Origin: JBDLRH01 sp039800165
Lineage (GTDB): Bacteria > Pseudomonadota > Gammaproteobacteria > Burkholderiales > Burkholderiaceae_C
DNA length: 20,490 nucleotides
Assembly (NCBI GenBank): GCA_039800165.1
Contig: JBDLRH010000112.1
Location: forward strand, 1 to 20,490
Direction: 5' to 3'
Under the pieces are notes generated by a model, which ran no database searches, was not told the origin of the DNA, and saw only the letters and a list, made by a program, of their open reading frames with translations. Made by a program: the position numbers and the translations under genes. Shown in pieces: positions 1 through 6,531 of the stretch; position 1 is the first letter of the stretch, and every line of letters starts with the position of its first letter.

Positions 1-638
1 ACGGCACCAGCCGCATCCGCATCCAGGGCGTCGAGCGGCTGCACGGCTGCACGCATCGCGTGGTGGCCGACCGCATCGAAGCCGGCACCTTTTTGTGTGC
101 GGTGGCGGCCACCGGCGGCGAGGCACTGCTGCGCCACGGGCGTGCGGACCACCTCGATGCGGTGATCGACAAGCTGCGCGACGCCGGTGCCGAAGTGCAG
201 TCGGTCGATGGCGCGACCGGCGGCATCCGCATCCGCGCCAGCGGCCGGCTGAAGGCACAGAGCTTTCGCACCACCGAGTACCCGGGCTTCCCCACCGACA
301 TGCAGGCGCAGTTCATGACGCTCAATGCGATTGCGCAGGGTGCGTCCAAGGTGACGGAAACCATCTTCGAGAACCGTTTCATGCATGTCAACGAGCTGCT
401 GCGGCTGGGTGCGAACATCCAGATCGACGGCAAGGTGGCGATGATCGAGGGCGTGCAGCGCCTTTCGGGCGCGACCGTCATGGCCACCGATTTGCGCGCC
501 TCGGCCAGCCTGGTGATTGCCGGGCTGGTGGCCGAAGGCGAGACGGTGGTCGATCGGATCTACCATCTGGACCGTGGCTACGACCGCATGGAAGCCAAGC
601 TGCGCGCGCTGGGCGCGGACATCGAGCGGGTGAAATGA
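1..638 (+). CDS. murA: UDP-N-acetylglucosamine 1-carboxyvinyltransferase, C-terminal half (5' end outside window)
   Basis: MurA transfers enolpyruvate from PEP to UDP-GlcNAc, the first committed step of peptidoglycan synthesis in the cytoplasm. The frame is open from base 3, and about 211 residues of a roughly 420-residue enzyme are visible. Family signatures seen are DRIEAGTF near the window start, YPGFPTDMQAQF (holding the Asp that corresponds to the catalytic Asp305 region of E. coli), ENRFMHV (the Arg331 region) and the C-terminal DRGYDRMEAKLRALGA (the Arg397 region). The catalytic-loop Cys lies upstream of the window and cannot be checked. The stop TGA at 636-638 is followed by a 28-bp gap to hisG with no obvious promoter, so his transcription may begin in or before murA. 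murA immediately before hisG is the usual betaproteobacterial order. Confidence 0.96.
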   Translation, partial: GTSRIRIQGVERLHGCTHRVVADRIEAGTFLCAVAATGGEALLRHGRADHLDAVIDKLRDAGAEVQSVDGATGGIRIRASGRLKAQSFRTTEYPGFPTDMQAQFMTLNAIAQGASKVTETIFENRFMHVNELLRLGANIQIDGKVAMIEGVQRLSGATVMATDLRASASLVIAGLVAEGETVVDRIYHLDRGYDRMEAKLRALGADIERVK

Positions 639-666
639 GGCCCGCCGCGCTGCGTGGAACGAAACG

Positions 667-1314
667 ATGATCACACTCGCCTTATCCAAGGGACGCATCT
701 TCGACGAGACGATGCCGCTGCTGCAGGCCGCGGGCATCACCGTACTCGAAGACCCCGAGAAGTCGCGCAAGCTCATCTTGCCGACCAACCGCGACGATCT
801 GCGCGTGGTGCTGGTGCGCGCCACCGATGTGCCGACCTATGTGCAGTACGGCGGCGCCGACCTGGGCGTGACCGGCAAGGACACGCTGATCGAGCACGGC
901 GGCCAGGGGCTGTACCAGCCGCTGGACCTGCAGATCGCCCAGTGCCGCGTCAGCGTGGCGGTGCGCGCCGACTTCGACTACGCCAGCGCGGTGAAGCAGG
1001 GCTCGCGCCTGAAGGTGGCCACCAAGTACACCGCGATCGCGCGCGACTTCTTCGCCGCCAAGGGCGTGCATGTGGACCTGATCAAGCTCTACGGCAGCAT
1101 GGAGCTCGCGCCGCTGACCGGGCTGGCCGACGCCATCGTCGACCTGGTCTCCACCGGCAACACGCTCAAGGCCAACCAGCTGGTGGAGGTGGAGCGCATC
1201 ATGGACATCAGCTCTCGCCTGGTGGTGAACCAGGCGGCGCTCAAGCTCAAGCAGGCGCCGCTGCGCGCGATCATCGACGCTTTTGCCGCCGCAGTGCAGA
1301 AGGGCCCGGCATGA
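667..1314 (+). CDS. hisG: ATP phosphoribosyltransferase catalytic subunit, short form
   Basis: HisG condenses ATP with PRPP to phosphoribosyl-ATP, the first and feedback-regulated step of histidine synthesis. The 215-residue length matches the short form (HisGS), which lacks the C-terminal regulatory domain of the roughly 300-residue long form. Short forms need the HisZ subunit, a HisRS paralogue, for activity and feedback control; no hisZ is in this window. Visible motifs are LALSKGRI at the N terminus, GVTGKDTLIEH, and the PRPP-binding loop DAIVDLVSTGNTLKAN at about residues 155-170. The start ATG 667 gives the canonical N terminus; upstream there is only a weak purine-rich stretch (GGAACG). 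The stop TGA (1312-1314) overlaps the hisD ATG (1311-1313), which suggests translational coupling. Confidence 0.96.
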   Translation: MITLALSKGRIFDETMPLLQAAGITVLEDPEKSRKLILPTNRDDLRVVLVRATDVPTYVQYGGADLGVTGKDTLIEHGGQGLYQPLDLQIAQCRVSVAVRADFDYASAVKQGSRLKVATKYTAIARDFFAAKGVHVDLIKLYGSMELAPLTGLADAIVDLVSTGNTLKANQLVEVERIMDISSRLVVNQAALKLKQAPLRAIIDAFAAAVQKGPA

Positions 1315-2630
1315 CGCTGATGGCCCAACCGCTGCGGCTGTCCACTGCCGACAGCGACTTCGAGCCGAAGTTCCAGGCGCGCCTGCACTGGGCGGCCGAT
1401 ACCGACGCCGCCATCGAGCAGCGCGTGGCCGACATCCTGGCCGATGTGCAGCAGCGCGGCGACGCAGCGGTGCTGGAATACACCACGCGTTTTGACCGGC
1501 TGCCTGCGACGTCGATGGCCGCGCTGGAACTCACGCAAGCCGAACTGAAGGCGGCGTTCGATGCGCTGCCTGCTGCGCAGCGCGATGCGCTGCAAGCCGC
1601 GGCCAGCCGGGTGCGCAGCTACCACGAGGCGCAGAAGAAGGCCTCGGGCGAGAGCTGGACCTACCGCGATGCCGACGGCACGCTGCTGGGCCAGAAGGTC
1701 ACGCCGCTGGACCGCGTGGGCATCTATGTGCCCGGCGGCAAGGCGGCCTATCCGTCCAGCGTGCTGATGAACGCGATCCCCGCGCATGTGGCGGGGGTGG
1801 GCGAGATCATCATGGTGGTGCCCACACCCGACGGCGCGAAGAACCCGCTGGTGCTGGCGGCCGCCTACGTGGCCGGCGTGACGCGCGCCTTCACCATCGG
1901 CGGCGCGCAGGCGGTCGGCGCACTGGCCTATGGCACCGCCACCATCCCCAAGGTCGACAAGATCACCGGCCCGGGCAATGCCTATGTCGCCAGCGCCAAG
2001 CGGCGCGTGTTCGGCACGGTCGGCATCGACATGATTGCCGGCCCGAGCGAGATCCTGGTGCTGGCCGACGGCAGCACGCCCGCAGAATGGGTTGCGATGG
2101 ACCTGTTCAGCCAGGCCGAGCACGACGAGCTGGCGCAGAGCATCCTGCTGTGCCCGGATGCGGCCTACATCGACGCGGTGCAGGACGCGATCACGCGCCT
2201 GCTGCCGCAGATGCCGCGCGCCGAGATCATCGCCAAAAGCCTGAACGGCCGCGGCGCGCTGATCCACACCCGCAGCATGCAAGAGGCCTGCGAGATCAGC
2301 AACCGCATCGCGCCCGAGCACCTGGAGGTGTCGAGCGCCGAGCCGCAGCGCTGGGAGCCGCTGCTCAAGCACGCGGGCGCCATCTTCATGGGCGCCTACA
2401 CCAGCGAAAGCCTGGGTGACTACTGCGCCGGCCCCAACCATGTGCTGCCCACCAGCGGCACCGCGCGCTTTTCCTCGCCGCTGGGCGTGTACGACTTCCA
2501 AAAGCGCAGCAGCCTGATCGAGGTCAGCGAGCAGGGCGCACAGACGCTGGGCCAGATCGCTTCGGTGCTGGCGCACGGCGAGGGCCTTCAGGCCCATGCG
2601 CGGGCCGCCGAGATGCGGCTCAAGCCCTGA
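1311..2630 (+). CDS. hisD: Histidinol dehydrogenase
   Basis: HisD oxidises L-histidinol to L-histidine in two NAD-dependent steps, the last two of the pathway. The 439-residue protein has the expected family length. Zinc and catalytic residues are in place: Q268 and H271 in SQAEHDELAQ, the catalytic E336-H337 pair in IAPEHLEV, D370 and H377 in GDYCAGPNHVLPT, and H422 near the C terminus. The NAD/substrate segment VGIYVPGGKAAYPSS is also clear. The start ATG 1311 overlaps the hisG stop (ATGA); a second in-frame ATG at 1320 would remove three residues and also fits the family. In related genomes hisC follows directly, but here a toxin-antitoxin module separates them. Confidence 0.97.
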   Translation: MTLMAQPLRLSTADSDFEPKFQARLHWAADTDAAIEQRVADILADVQQRGDAAVLEYTTRFDRLPATSMAALELTQAELKAAFDALPAAQRDALQAAASRVRSYHEAQKKASGESWTYRDADGTLLGQKVTPLDRVGIYVPGGKAAYPSSVLMNAIPAHVAGVGEIIMVVPTPDGAKNPLVLAAAYVAGVTRAFTIGGAQAVGALAYGTATIPKVDKITGPGNAYVASAKRRVFGTVGIDMIAGPSEILVLADGSTPAEWVAMDLFSQAEHDELAQSILLCPDAAYIDAVQDAITRLLPQMPRAEIIAKSLNGRGALIHTRSMQEACEISNRIAPEHLEVSSAEPQRWEPLLKHAGAIFMGAYTSESLGDYCAGPNHVLPTSGTARFSSPLGVYDFQKRSSLIEVSEQGAQTLGQIASVLAHGEGLQAHARAAEMRLKP

Positions 2631-2650
2631 CACGCCCCACGCAGCATCAA

Positions 2651-2685
2651 CACGAACTTCGTGAAACACGAAATTCGTGTAATAT
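2651..2685 (+). promoter_or_regulatory. Toxin-antitoxin promoter with two tandem palindromic operators
   Basis: Two near-identical palindromes lie in direct tandem with centres 16 bp apart: CACGAAcTTCGTG at 2651-2663 and ACACGAAaTTCGTGT at 2666-2680. A good -10 hexamer, TAATAT, occupies 2680-2685 at the edge of the second palindrome. The -35 region would fall inside the first palindrome and has only a weak match. The arrangement is what is expected of an autorepressed toxin-antitoxin promoter bound by two dimers of a ribbon-helix-helix antitoxin. The predicted start of transcription, 6-7 nt after the -10, coincides with the antitoxin ATG at 2692. The palindromes are seen directly; operator function is inferred. 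Confidence 0.75.
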
Positions 2686-2691
2686 CTGGCC

Positions 2692-2937
2692 ATGAAGAAC
2701 GTGACCATCACGGTAGACGAGGTGGCGCTGGAGTGGGCGCGGATCGAGGCCGCCAAGCGCAACACCAGCGTGTCGCGGTTGGTGGGCGAGATGCTCGCCG
2801 ACAAGATGCGCCACGACGACGCCTACACCCGCGCCATGCGCGACTGGATGGCCGACACCTCCAGCTTCACCTCGGGCGGCGCCCCGTACCCCGGCCGCGA
2901 AGCCACCTATGCCGAGCGGACCGATCGTTTTCGTTGA
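2692..2937 (+). CDS. VapB-type ribbon-helix-helix antitoxin
   Basis: This is an 81-residue protein directly upstream of, and overlapping, a PIN-domain toxin. The N terminus KNVTITVDEVALEWARIEAA followed by NTSVSRLVGEMLADKM reads as a short beta strand and two helices, the pattern of a MetJ/Arc/CopG ribbon-helix-helix DNA-binding domain. The C-terminal third, rich in Ser, Gly, Pro and Tyr, would be the toxin-binding tail. Its role would be to neutralise the toxin and repress the shared promoter through the palindromes just upstream. No Shine-Dalgarno sequence precedes ATG 2692, and the predicted transcription start is at or beside this A, so the mRNA is probably leaderless. The 3' end overlaps the toxin gene by 29 bp. 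The subfamily is uncertain; the assignment rests on fold-like pattern and context. Confidence 0.8.
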   Translation: MKNVTITVDEVALEWARIEAAKRNTSVSRLVGEMLADKMRHDDAYTRAMRDWMADTSSFTSGGAPYPGREATYAERTDRFR

Positions 2938-3373
2938 CACCAACATCCTGCTGTACGCGGACGACCTGCGCGATGCGCGCAAACGCGAGCGTGCACGGGC
3001 GTGGCTGCTGCGCCTGTGGGAAACGCGGGCCGGCCGCCTGAACACCCAGGTGCTCAATGAGTACTACGTCAACACCCGCAAGCTCGGCCTGTCGCAGGGT
3101 GACGCGCGTGCGAAGGTGCGGCGCTTCCAGTTGTGGCAGCCCTGGCAGATCGATCACCAGACGGTGGAGACCGCATGGGGCATCGAGGCGCGCTTCGGCT
3201 TGAATTACTGGGATGCGCTGATCGTCGCAGCGGCAGCGCAATCGGGTTGCAGCCACCTGCTGACCGAGGACATGCAGCACGGTCAGCAGATCGATGCAAT
3301 CACCCTGATCAACCCGTTTGAAACCGGCGTCGACACGCTGTTTGAACCGACCGAAGGCAGCCCGGCCTCATGA
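2909..3373 (+). CDS. VapC-type PIN-domain ribonuclease toxin
   Basis: This 154-residue PIN-domain protein is most likely a Mg-dependent endoribonuclease toxin of a type II toxin-antitoxin pair; VapC toxins usually cleave tRNA or rRNA. The acidic active-site set is complete: D10 in IVFVDTNILLY, E51 in QVLNEYYV, D102 in NYWDALIVAAA and D121 in LLTEDMQHG. Nothing looks broken. The start ATG 2909 lies inside the antitoxin frame (29-bp overlap), so translation is probably coupled to it. The PIN fold normally ends near TLINPF; about 16 extra residues (ETGVDTLFEPTEGSPAS) follow. The stop TGA (3371-3373) overlaps the hisC ATG (3370-3372), placing toxin and biosynthetic enzyme in a coupled reading arrangement. 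The RNA target cannot be told from sequence. Confidence 0.88.
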   Translation: MPSGPIVFVDTNILLYADDLRDARKRERARAWLLRLWETRAGRLNTQVLNEYYVNTRKLGLSQGDARAKVRRFQLWQPWQIDHQTVETAWGIEARFGLNYWDALIVAAAAQSGCSHLLTEDMQHGQQIDAITLINPFETGVDTLFEPTEGSPAS

Positions 3374-4482
3374 ATTCCGAAACGCTTCCAAACCTGCAAG
3401 CCCTGATGCAGCAGCGCATCCGCCAAGACGTGCAGTCCATGCACGCCTATGCCATCCAGGACTCGCGCGGCATGGTCAAGCTCGACGCGATGGAAAACCC
3501 GTTCGCGCTGCCGCCTGAGCTGCAGGCCGCGCTGGGCGAGCGGCTGGGCCGCCTTGCGATCCACCGCTACCCTGGCGCGCGCATCGATGACCTGCGCGCG
3601 GCGCTGGCGAAGTACGTCGACCTGCCCGCGGGTTGCGCGCTGATGCTGGGCAATGGCTCGGATGAACTGATCAGCCTGCTGGCGATGGCCTGCGATGTGC
3701 CGGGTGCGTCCATCCTGGCGCCGGTGCCGGGCTTCGTGATGTATGCGATGAGTGCGCAGCTGCAGGGTCTGGCCTTCCACGGCGTGCCGCTCACCGCCGA
3801 CTTCGCGCTCGACGAGGCGGCGATGCGGGACGCGATGCGCGCGCACCGCCCGGCCATCACCTATCTCGCCTACCCCAACAACCCCACCGCCAGCCTGTGG
3901 GATGCGGATGTGATCCGCCGCCTGATTGCCGAGGCCGCAGCTTTCGGCGGCATCGTGGTGATGGACGAGGCCTACCAGCCCTTTGCCAGCCGTAGCTGGC
4001 TCGACGAGATCCGCCGCGACCCGGCCGCCAACGCCCACGTGCTGCTGATGCGCACCCTGTCCAAGTTCGGCCTGGCCGGCGTGCGGCTGGGCTACATGCT
4101 GGGCGCGCAGGCGCTGGTGCACGAAATCGACAAGGTGCGGCCGCCCTACAACGTGAGCGTGCTGAATGCCGAATGCGCCCTGTTTGCGCTGGAACATGCC
4201 GACGTCTTCGCGCAGCAGGCCGCGCAGATCCGCGACGGGCGTGTGCGCCTGATCGAGGCCCTCCAGGCCCTGCCCGGGGTGCAGCCCTTCCCGAGCGAGG
4301 CCAACATGGTGCTGGTGCGCGTGCCCGACGCCAGGCGCGCCTTCGACGGCATGAAGGCCCGCGGCGTGCTGGTCAAGAACGTTTCTACAATGCATCCGCT
4401 GCTGGCCCAATGCCTGCGCCTGACCGTCGGCACCCCCGACGAGAATGCGCGCATGCTGGCCGCACTCCAGGAATCCCTATGA
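3370..4482 (+). CDS. hisC: Histidinol-phosphate aminotransferase
   Basis: HisC transfers an amino group from glutamate to imidazole acetol phosphate, giving histidinol phosphate. It is a PLP enzyme of aminotransferase fold type I. Seen are the PLP lysine K232 in RTLSKFGLAGVRLGYMLG, D199 in VVMDEAYQPF, the Asn of YPNNPTAS, and the N-terminal MENPFALPPEL segment. The length of 370 residues is close to the family norm of about 355. The chosen ATG overlaps the upstream toxin stop as ATGA; a later in-frame ATG about 13 codons on cannot be excluded. Its stop TGA overlaps the hisB ATG in the same way. Being downstream of the toxin-antitoxin promoter, it and the later his genes may be partly transcribed from there. 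Confidence 0.95.
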   Translation: MNSETLPNLQALMQQRIRQDVQSMHAYAIQDSRGMVKLDAMENPFALPPELQAALGERLGRLAIHRYPGARIDDLRAALAKYVDLPAGCALMLGNGSDELISLLAMACDVPGASILAPVPGFVMYAMSAQLQGLAFHGVPLTADFALDEAAMRDAMRAHRPAITYLAYPNNPTASLWDADVIRRLIAEAAAFGGIVVMDEAYQPFASRSWLDEIRRDPAANAHVLLMRTLSKFGLAGVRLGYMLGAQALVHEIDKVRPPYNVSVLNAECALFALEHADVFAQQAAQIRDGRVRLIEALQALPGVQPFPSEANMVLVRVPDARRAFDGMKARGVLVKNVSTMHPLLAQCLRLTVGTPDENARMLAALQESL

Positions 4483-5069
4483 GCCGCCGCGCCGAAGTCA
4501 CCCGCAACACCGCCGAGACGCAGATCACGGTGCGCCTCGACCTGGACGGCACCGGCAAGGCCGGGCTGTCCACCGGCATCGGCTTTTTCGACCACATGCT
4601 CGACCAGATCGCGCGCCACGGCATGATCGATCTGGCGATCGATGCCAAGGGCGACCTGCACATCGACGGCCACCACACGGTCGAAGACGTGGGCATCACC
4701 CTGGGCCAGGCGGTCGCCCAGGCGGTGGGCGACAAGAAGGGCATCCGCCGCTACGGCCACGCCTATGTGCCGCTGGACGAGGCGCTGTCGCGTGTTGTCA
4801 TCGACTTCTCCGGCCGCCCGGGCCTGGTGATGAACGTGCCGTTCAAGGCCGGCATGATCGGCGGCTTCGATTCGCAGCTGGCGCACGAGTTCTTCCAGGG
4901 CTTTGCCAACCACGCGCTGGTCACGCTGCACATCGACAACCTGCGCGGCGAGAACGCGCACCACCAGTGCGAGACGGTGTTCAAGGCCTTTGCGCGTGCG
5001 CTGCGCGCCGCAGTCGAGCCCGATCCGCGCGCAGCCGGCATCGTGCCCTCGACCAAGGGCAGCCTCTGA
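4479..5069 (+). CDS. hisB: Imidazoleglycerol-phosphate dehydratase (monofunctional)
   Basis: HisB dehydrates imidazole glycerol phosphate to imidazole acetol phosphate. The 196-residue protein contains only the dehydratase; the N-terminal histidinol-phosphatase domain of the enterobacterial fusion is absent, so the phosphatase must be encoded elsewhere. The duplicated manganese-binding motifs are clear: GFFDHMLDQIARHG with DGHHTVEDVGITLGQA, and the second repeat with FDSQLAHEFFQGFANHA and NAHHQCETVFKAF. The start ATG 4479 overlaps the hisC stop (ATGA). A 39-bp gap follows before hisH; I recall a MarC-type membrane protein gene at this position in some related genomes, and it is not present here. 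Confidence 0.96.
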   Translation: MSRRAEVTRNTAETQITVRLDLDGTGKAGLSTGIGFFDHMLDQIARHGMIDLAIDAKGDLHIDGHHTVEDVGITLGQAVAQAVGDKKGIRRYGHAYVPLDEALSRVVIDFSGRPGLVMNVPFKAGMIGGFDSQLAHEFFQGFANHALVTLHIDNLRGENAHHQCETVFKAFARALRAAVEPDPRAAGIVPSTKGSL

Positions 5070-5108
5070 AGGGATGTCGTTGAGCCTTCGCGCCAACGGG
5101 GCCGGCTG

Positions 5109-5756
5109 ATGAACCGCAAGGTGGCTGTCGTCGATTACGGCATGGGCAACCTGCGCTCGGTGTCGCAGGCGGTCATGCACGTCACCCAGGGCACCGGCTT
5201 CGAGGTGGTGGTGACCGCGCGGCCCGACGAGGTGCGCGCGGCCGAGCGCATCGTGCTGCCCGGTCAGGGCGCCATGCCCGACTGCATGCGCGAGCTGCGC
5301 GACAGCGGCCTGCTGGAGTCGGTGCTCGAGGCGGCGGCCAGCAAGCCGATGTTCGGCGTGTGCGTGGGCATGCAGATGCTGCTGAATCGCAGCGAAGAGG
5401 GCCCGACCGACGGCCTGGGCCTGATCGGCGGCGAGGTCGTCCGCTTCCGGCTCGACGGACGGCTGCAGCCCGATGGCTCGCGCTTCAAGGTGCCGCAGAT
5501 GGGCTGGAACGAGGTCTGGCAGACGCAGCCGCACCCGGTGTGGGCGGGGGTGCCCGACGGCAGCTTTTTCTATTTCGTGCACAGCTTTCACGCGGTGACG
5601 TCGGACGCGCGCCACAGCGTGGGCGAGGCCGACTACGGCGGACGCTTCACCTGTGCCATCGCGCGCGATAATATTTTTGCCACACAGTTCCACCCCGAAA
5701 AGAGTGCCGACCAGGGCCTCGCGCTGTACCGCAACTTCCTTCACTGGAACCCCTGA
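5109..5756 (+). CDS. hisH: Imidazole glycerol phosphate synthase, glutaminase subunit
   Basis: HisH hydrolyses glutamine and passes ammonia through the HisF barrel to make imidazole glycerol phosphate and AICAR. It is a class I glutamine amidotransferase of 215 residues. The catalytic triad is seen: C85 in GVCVGMQML, with H195 and E197 in QFHPEKS. The oxyanion segment PGQGAMPDCM near residue 51 also fits. The start ATG 5109 gives the standard N terminus (VAVVDYGMGNLRSV). Near the 3' end a run of A/T-rich codons (GAT AAT ATT TTT, 5667-5678) stands out against strong GC bias and forms part of a possible internal promoter. hisA begins 6 bp after the stop. Confidence 0.96.
   Translation: MNRKVAVVDYGMGNLRSVSQAVMHVTQGTGFEVVVTARPDEVRAAERIVLPGQGAMPDCMRELRDSGLLESVLEAAASKPMFGVCVGMQMLLNRSEEGPTDGLGLIGGEVVRFRLDGRLQPDGSRFKVPQMGWNEVWQTQPHPVWAGVPDGSFFYFVHSFHAVTSDARHSVGEADYGGRFTCAIARDNIFATQFHPEKSADQGLALYRNFLHWNP
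5646..5674 (+). promoter_or_regulatory. Possible internal promoter near the 3' end of hisH
   Basis: TTCACC at 5646-5651 (four of six matches to TTGACA) and TAATAT at 5669-5674 are separated by exactly 17 bp. The predicted start, near 5681, would leave a leader of about 80 nt before hisA. The -10 is made from codons AAT ATT TTT, which are rare in this G/C-ending coding context and hint at selection on the DNA rather than the protein. The same hexamer, TAATAT, is used at the toxin-antitoxin promoter. This is a sequence prediction only. Confidence 0.4.
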
Positions 5757-5762
5757 CCAGCC

Positions 5763-6518
5763 ATGCTGCTGATCCCCGCCATCGATCTCAAGGACGGCCA
5801 CTGCGTGCGCCTCAAGCAGGGCGACATGGACCAGGCCACCACCTTCAGCGAGGACCCGGCCGCCATGGCCGCCAACTGGCTGGCCCAAGGGGCGCGCCGC
5901 CTGCACCTGGTCGACCTCAACGGTGCCTTTGCCGGCAAGCCGCAAAACTTCGCTGCGATCAAGTCCATCCTGAAGGCGGTGGGTGACGACATTCCGGTGC
6001 AGCTGGGTGGCGGCATCCGCGACCTTGACACCATCGAGAAGTACATCGACGGCGGCCTGCGCTACGTGATCATCGGCACCGCGGCAGTCAAGAACCCTGG
6101 CTTCCTGAAGGACGCCTGCAGCGCCTTTGGCGGCCACATCATCGTCGGGCTGGACGCGAAAGACGGCAAGGTGGCCACCGACGGCTGGAGCAAGCTCACC
6201 GGTCACGAGGTGGTGGACCTGGCCAGGAAGTTTGAGGACTACGGCGTCGAGTCGATCATCTACACCGACATCGGCCGTGACGGCATGTTGAGCGGCATCA
6301 ACATCGAAGCCACCGTGCGGCTGGCGCAGGCGCTCACCATCCCGGTGATCGCCTCGGGCGGCCTGTCCAACATGGCCGACATCGAGCAGCTGTGCGCGGT
6401 GGAAGACGAGGGCGTCGAAGGCGTGATCTGCGGCCGCGCGATCTACAGCGGCGACCTGGACTTCGGCCGGGCGCAGGCGCGTGCCGACGAGCTCAACGGC
6501 AGGGAAACCGGCAACTGA
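5763..6518 (+). CDS. hisA: ProFAR isomerase (phosphoribosylformimino-AICAR ribotide isomerase)
   Basis: HisA carries out the Amadori rearrangement of ProFAR to PRFAR, the substrate of HisHF. The 251-residue protein is a TIM barrel. The catalytic acids D8 (LLIPAIDLKDG) and D131 (VGLDAKDG) are present. The phosphate-binding loops LGGGIRD (residues 81-87) and ASGGLSN, and the TDIGRDGM segment at 168-175, show the two-fold half-barrel symmetry shared with HisF. It starts 6 bp after hisH with no clear Shine-Dalgarno sequence, and the hisH coding end may hold an internal promoter. hisF follows after 13 bp. Confidence 0.97.
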   Translation: MLLIPAIDLKDGHCVRLKQGDMDQATTFSEDPAAMAANWLAQGARRLHLVDLNGAFAGKPQNFAAIKSILKAVGDDIPVQLGGGIRDLDTIEKYIDGGLRYVIIGTAAVKNPGFLKDACSAFGGHIIVGLDAKDGKVATDGWSKLTGHEVVDLARKFEDYGVESIIYTDIGRDGMLSGINIEATVRLAQALTIPVIASGGLSNMADIEQLCAVEDEGVEGVICGRAIYSGDLDFGRAQARADELNGRETGN

Positions 6519-6531
6519 GCCGGCGTCCGGC

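Noticed and set aside
1089..2804. Long minus-strand open frame of 571 codons opposite hisG/hisD
   Set aside because: It lies antisense to two clear enzymes, its composition is rich in His/Arg/Gln/Gly as expected of a mirror frame in GC-rich DNA, and it has no family motif.
2631..3373. Possible mobile element carrying the toxin-antitoxin genes
   Set aside because: No transposase, integrase, terminal inverted repeats or target-site duplication could be seen at either end.
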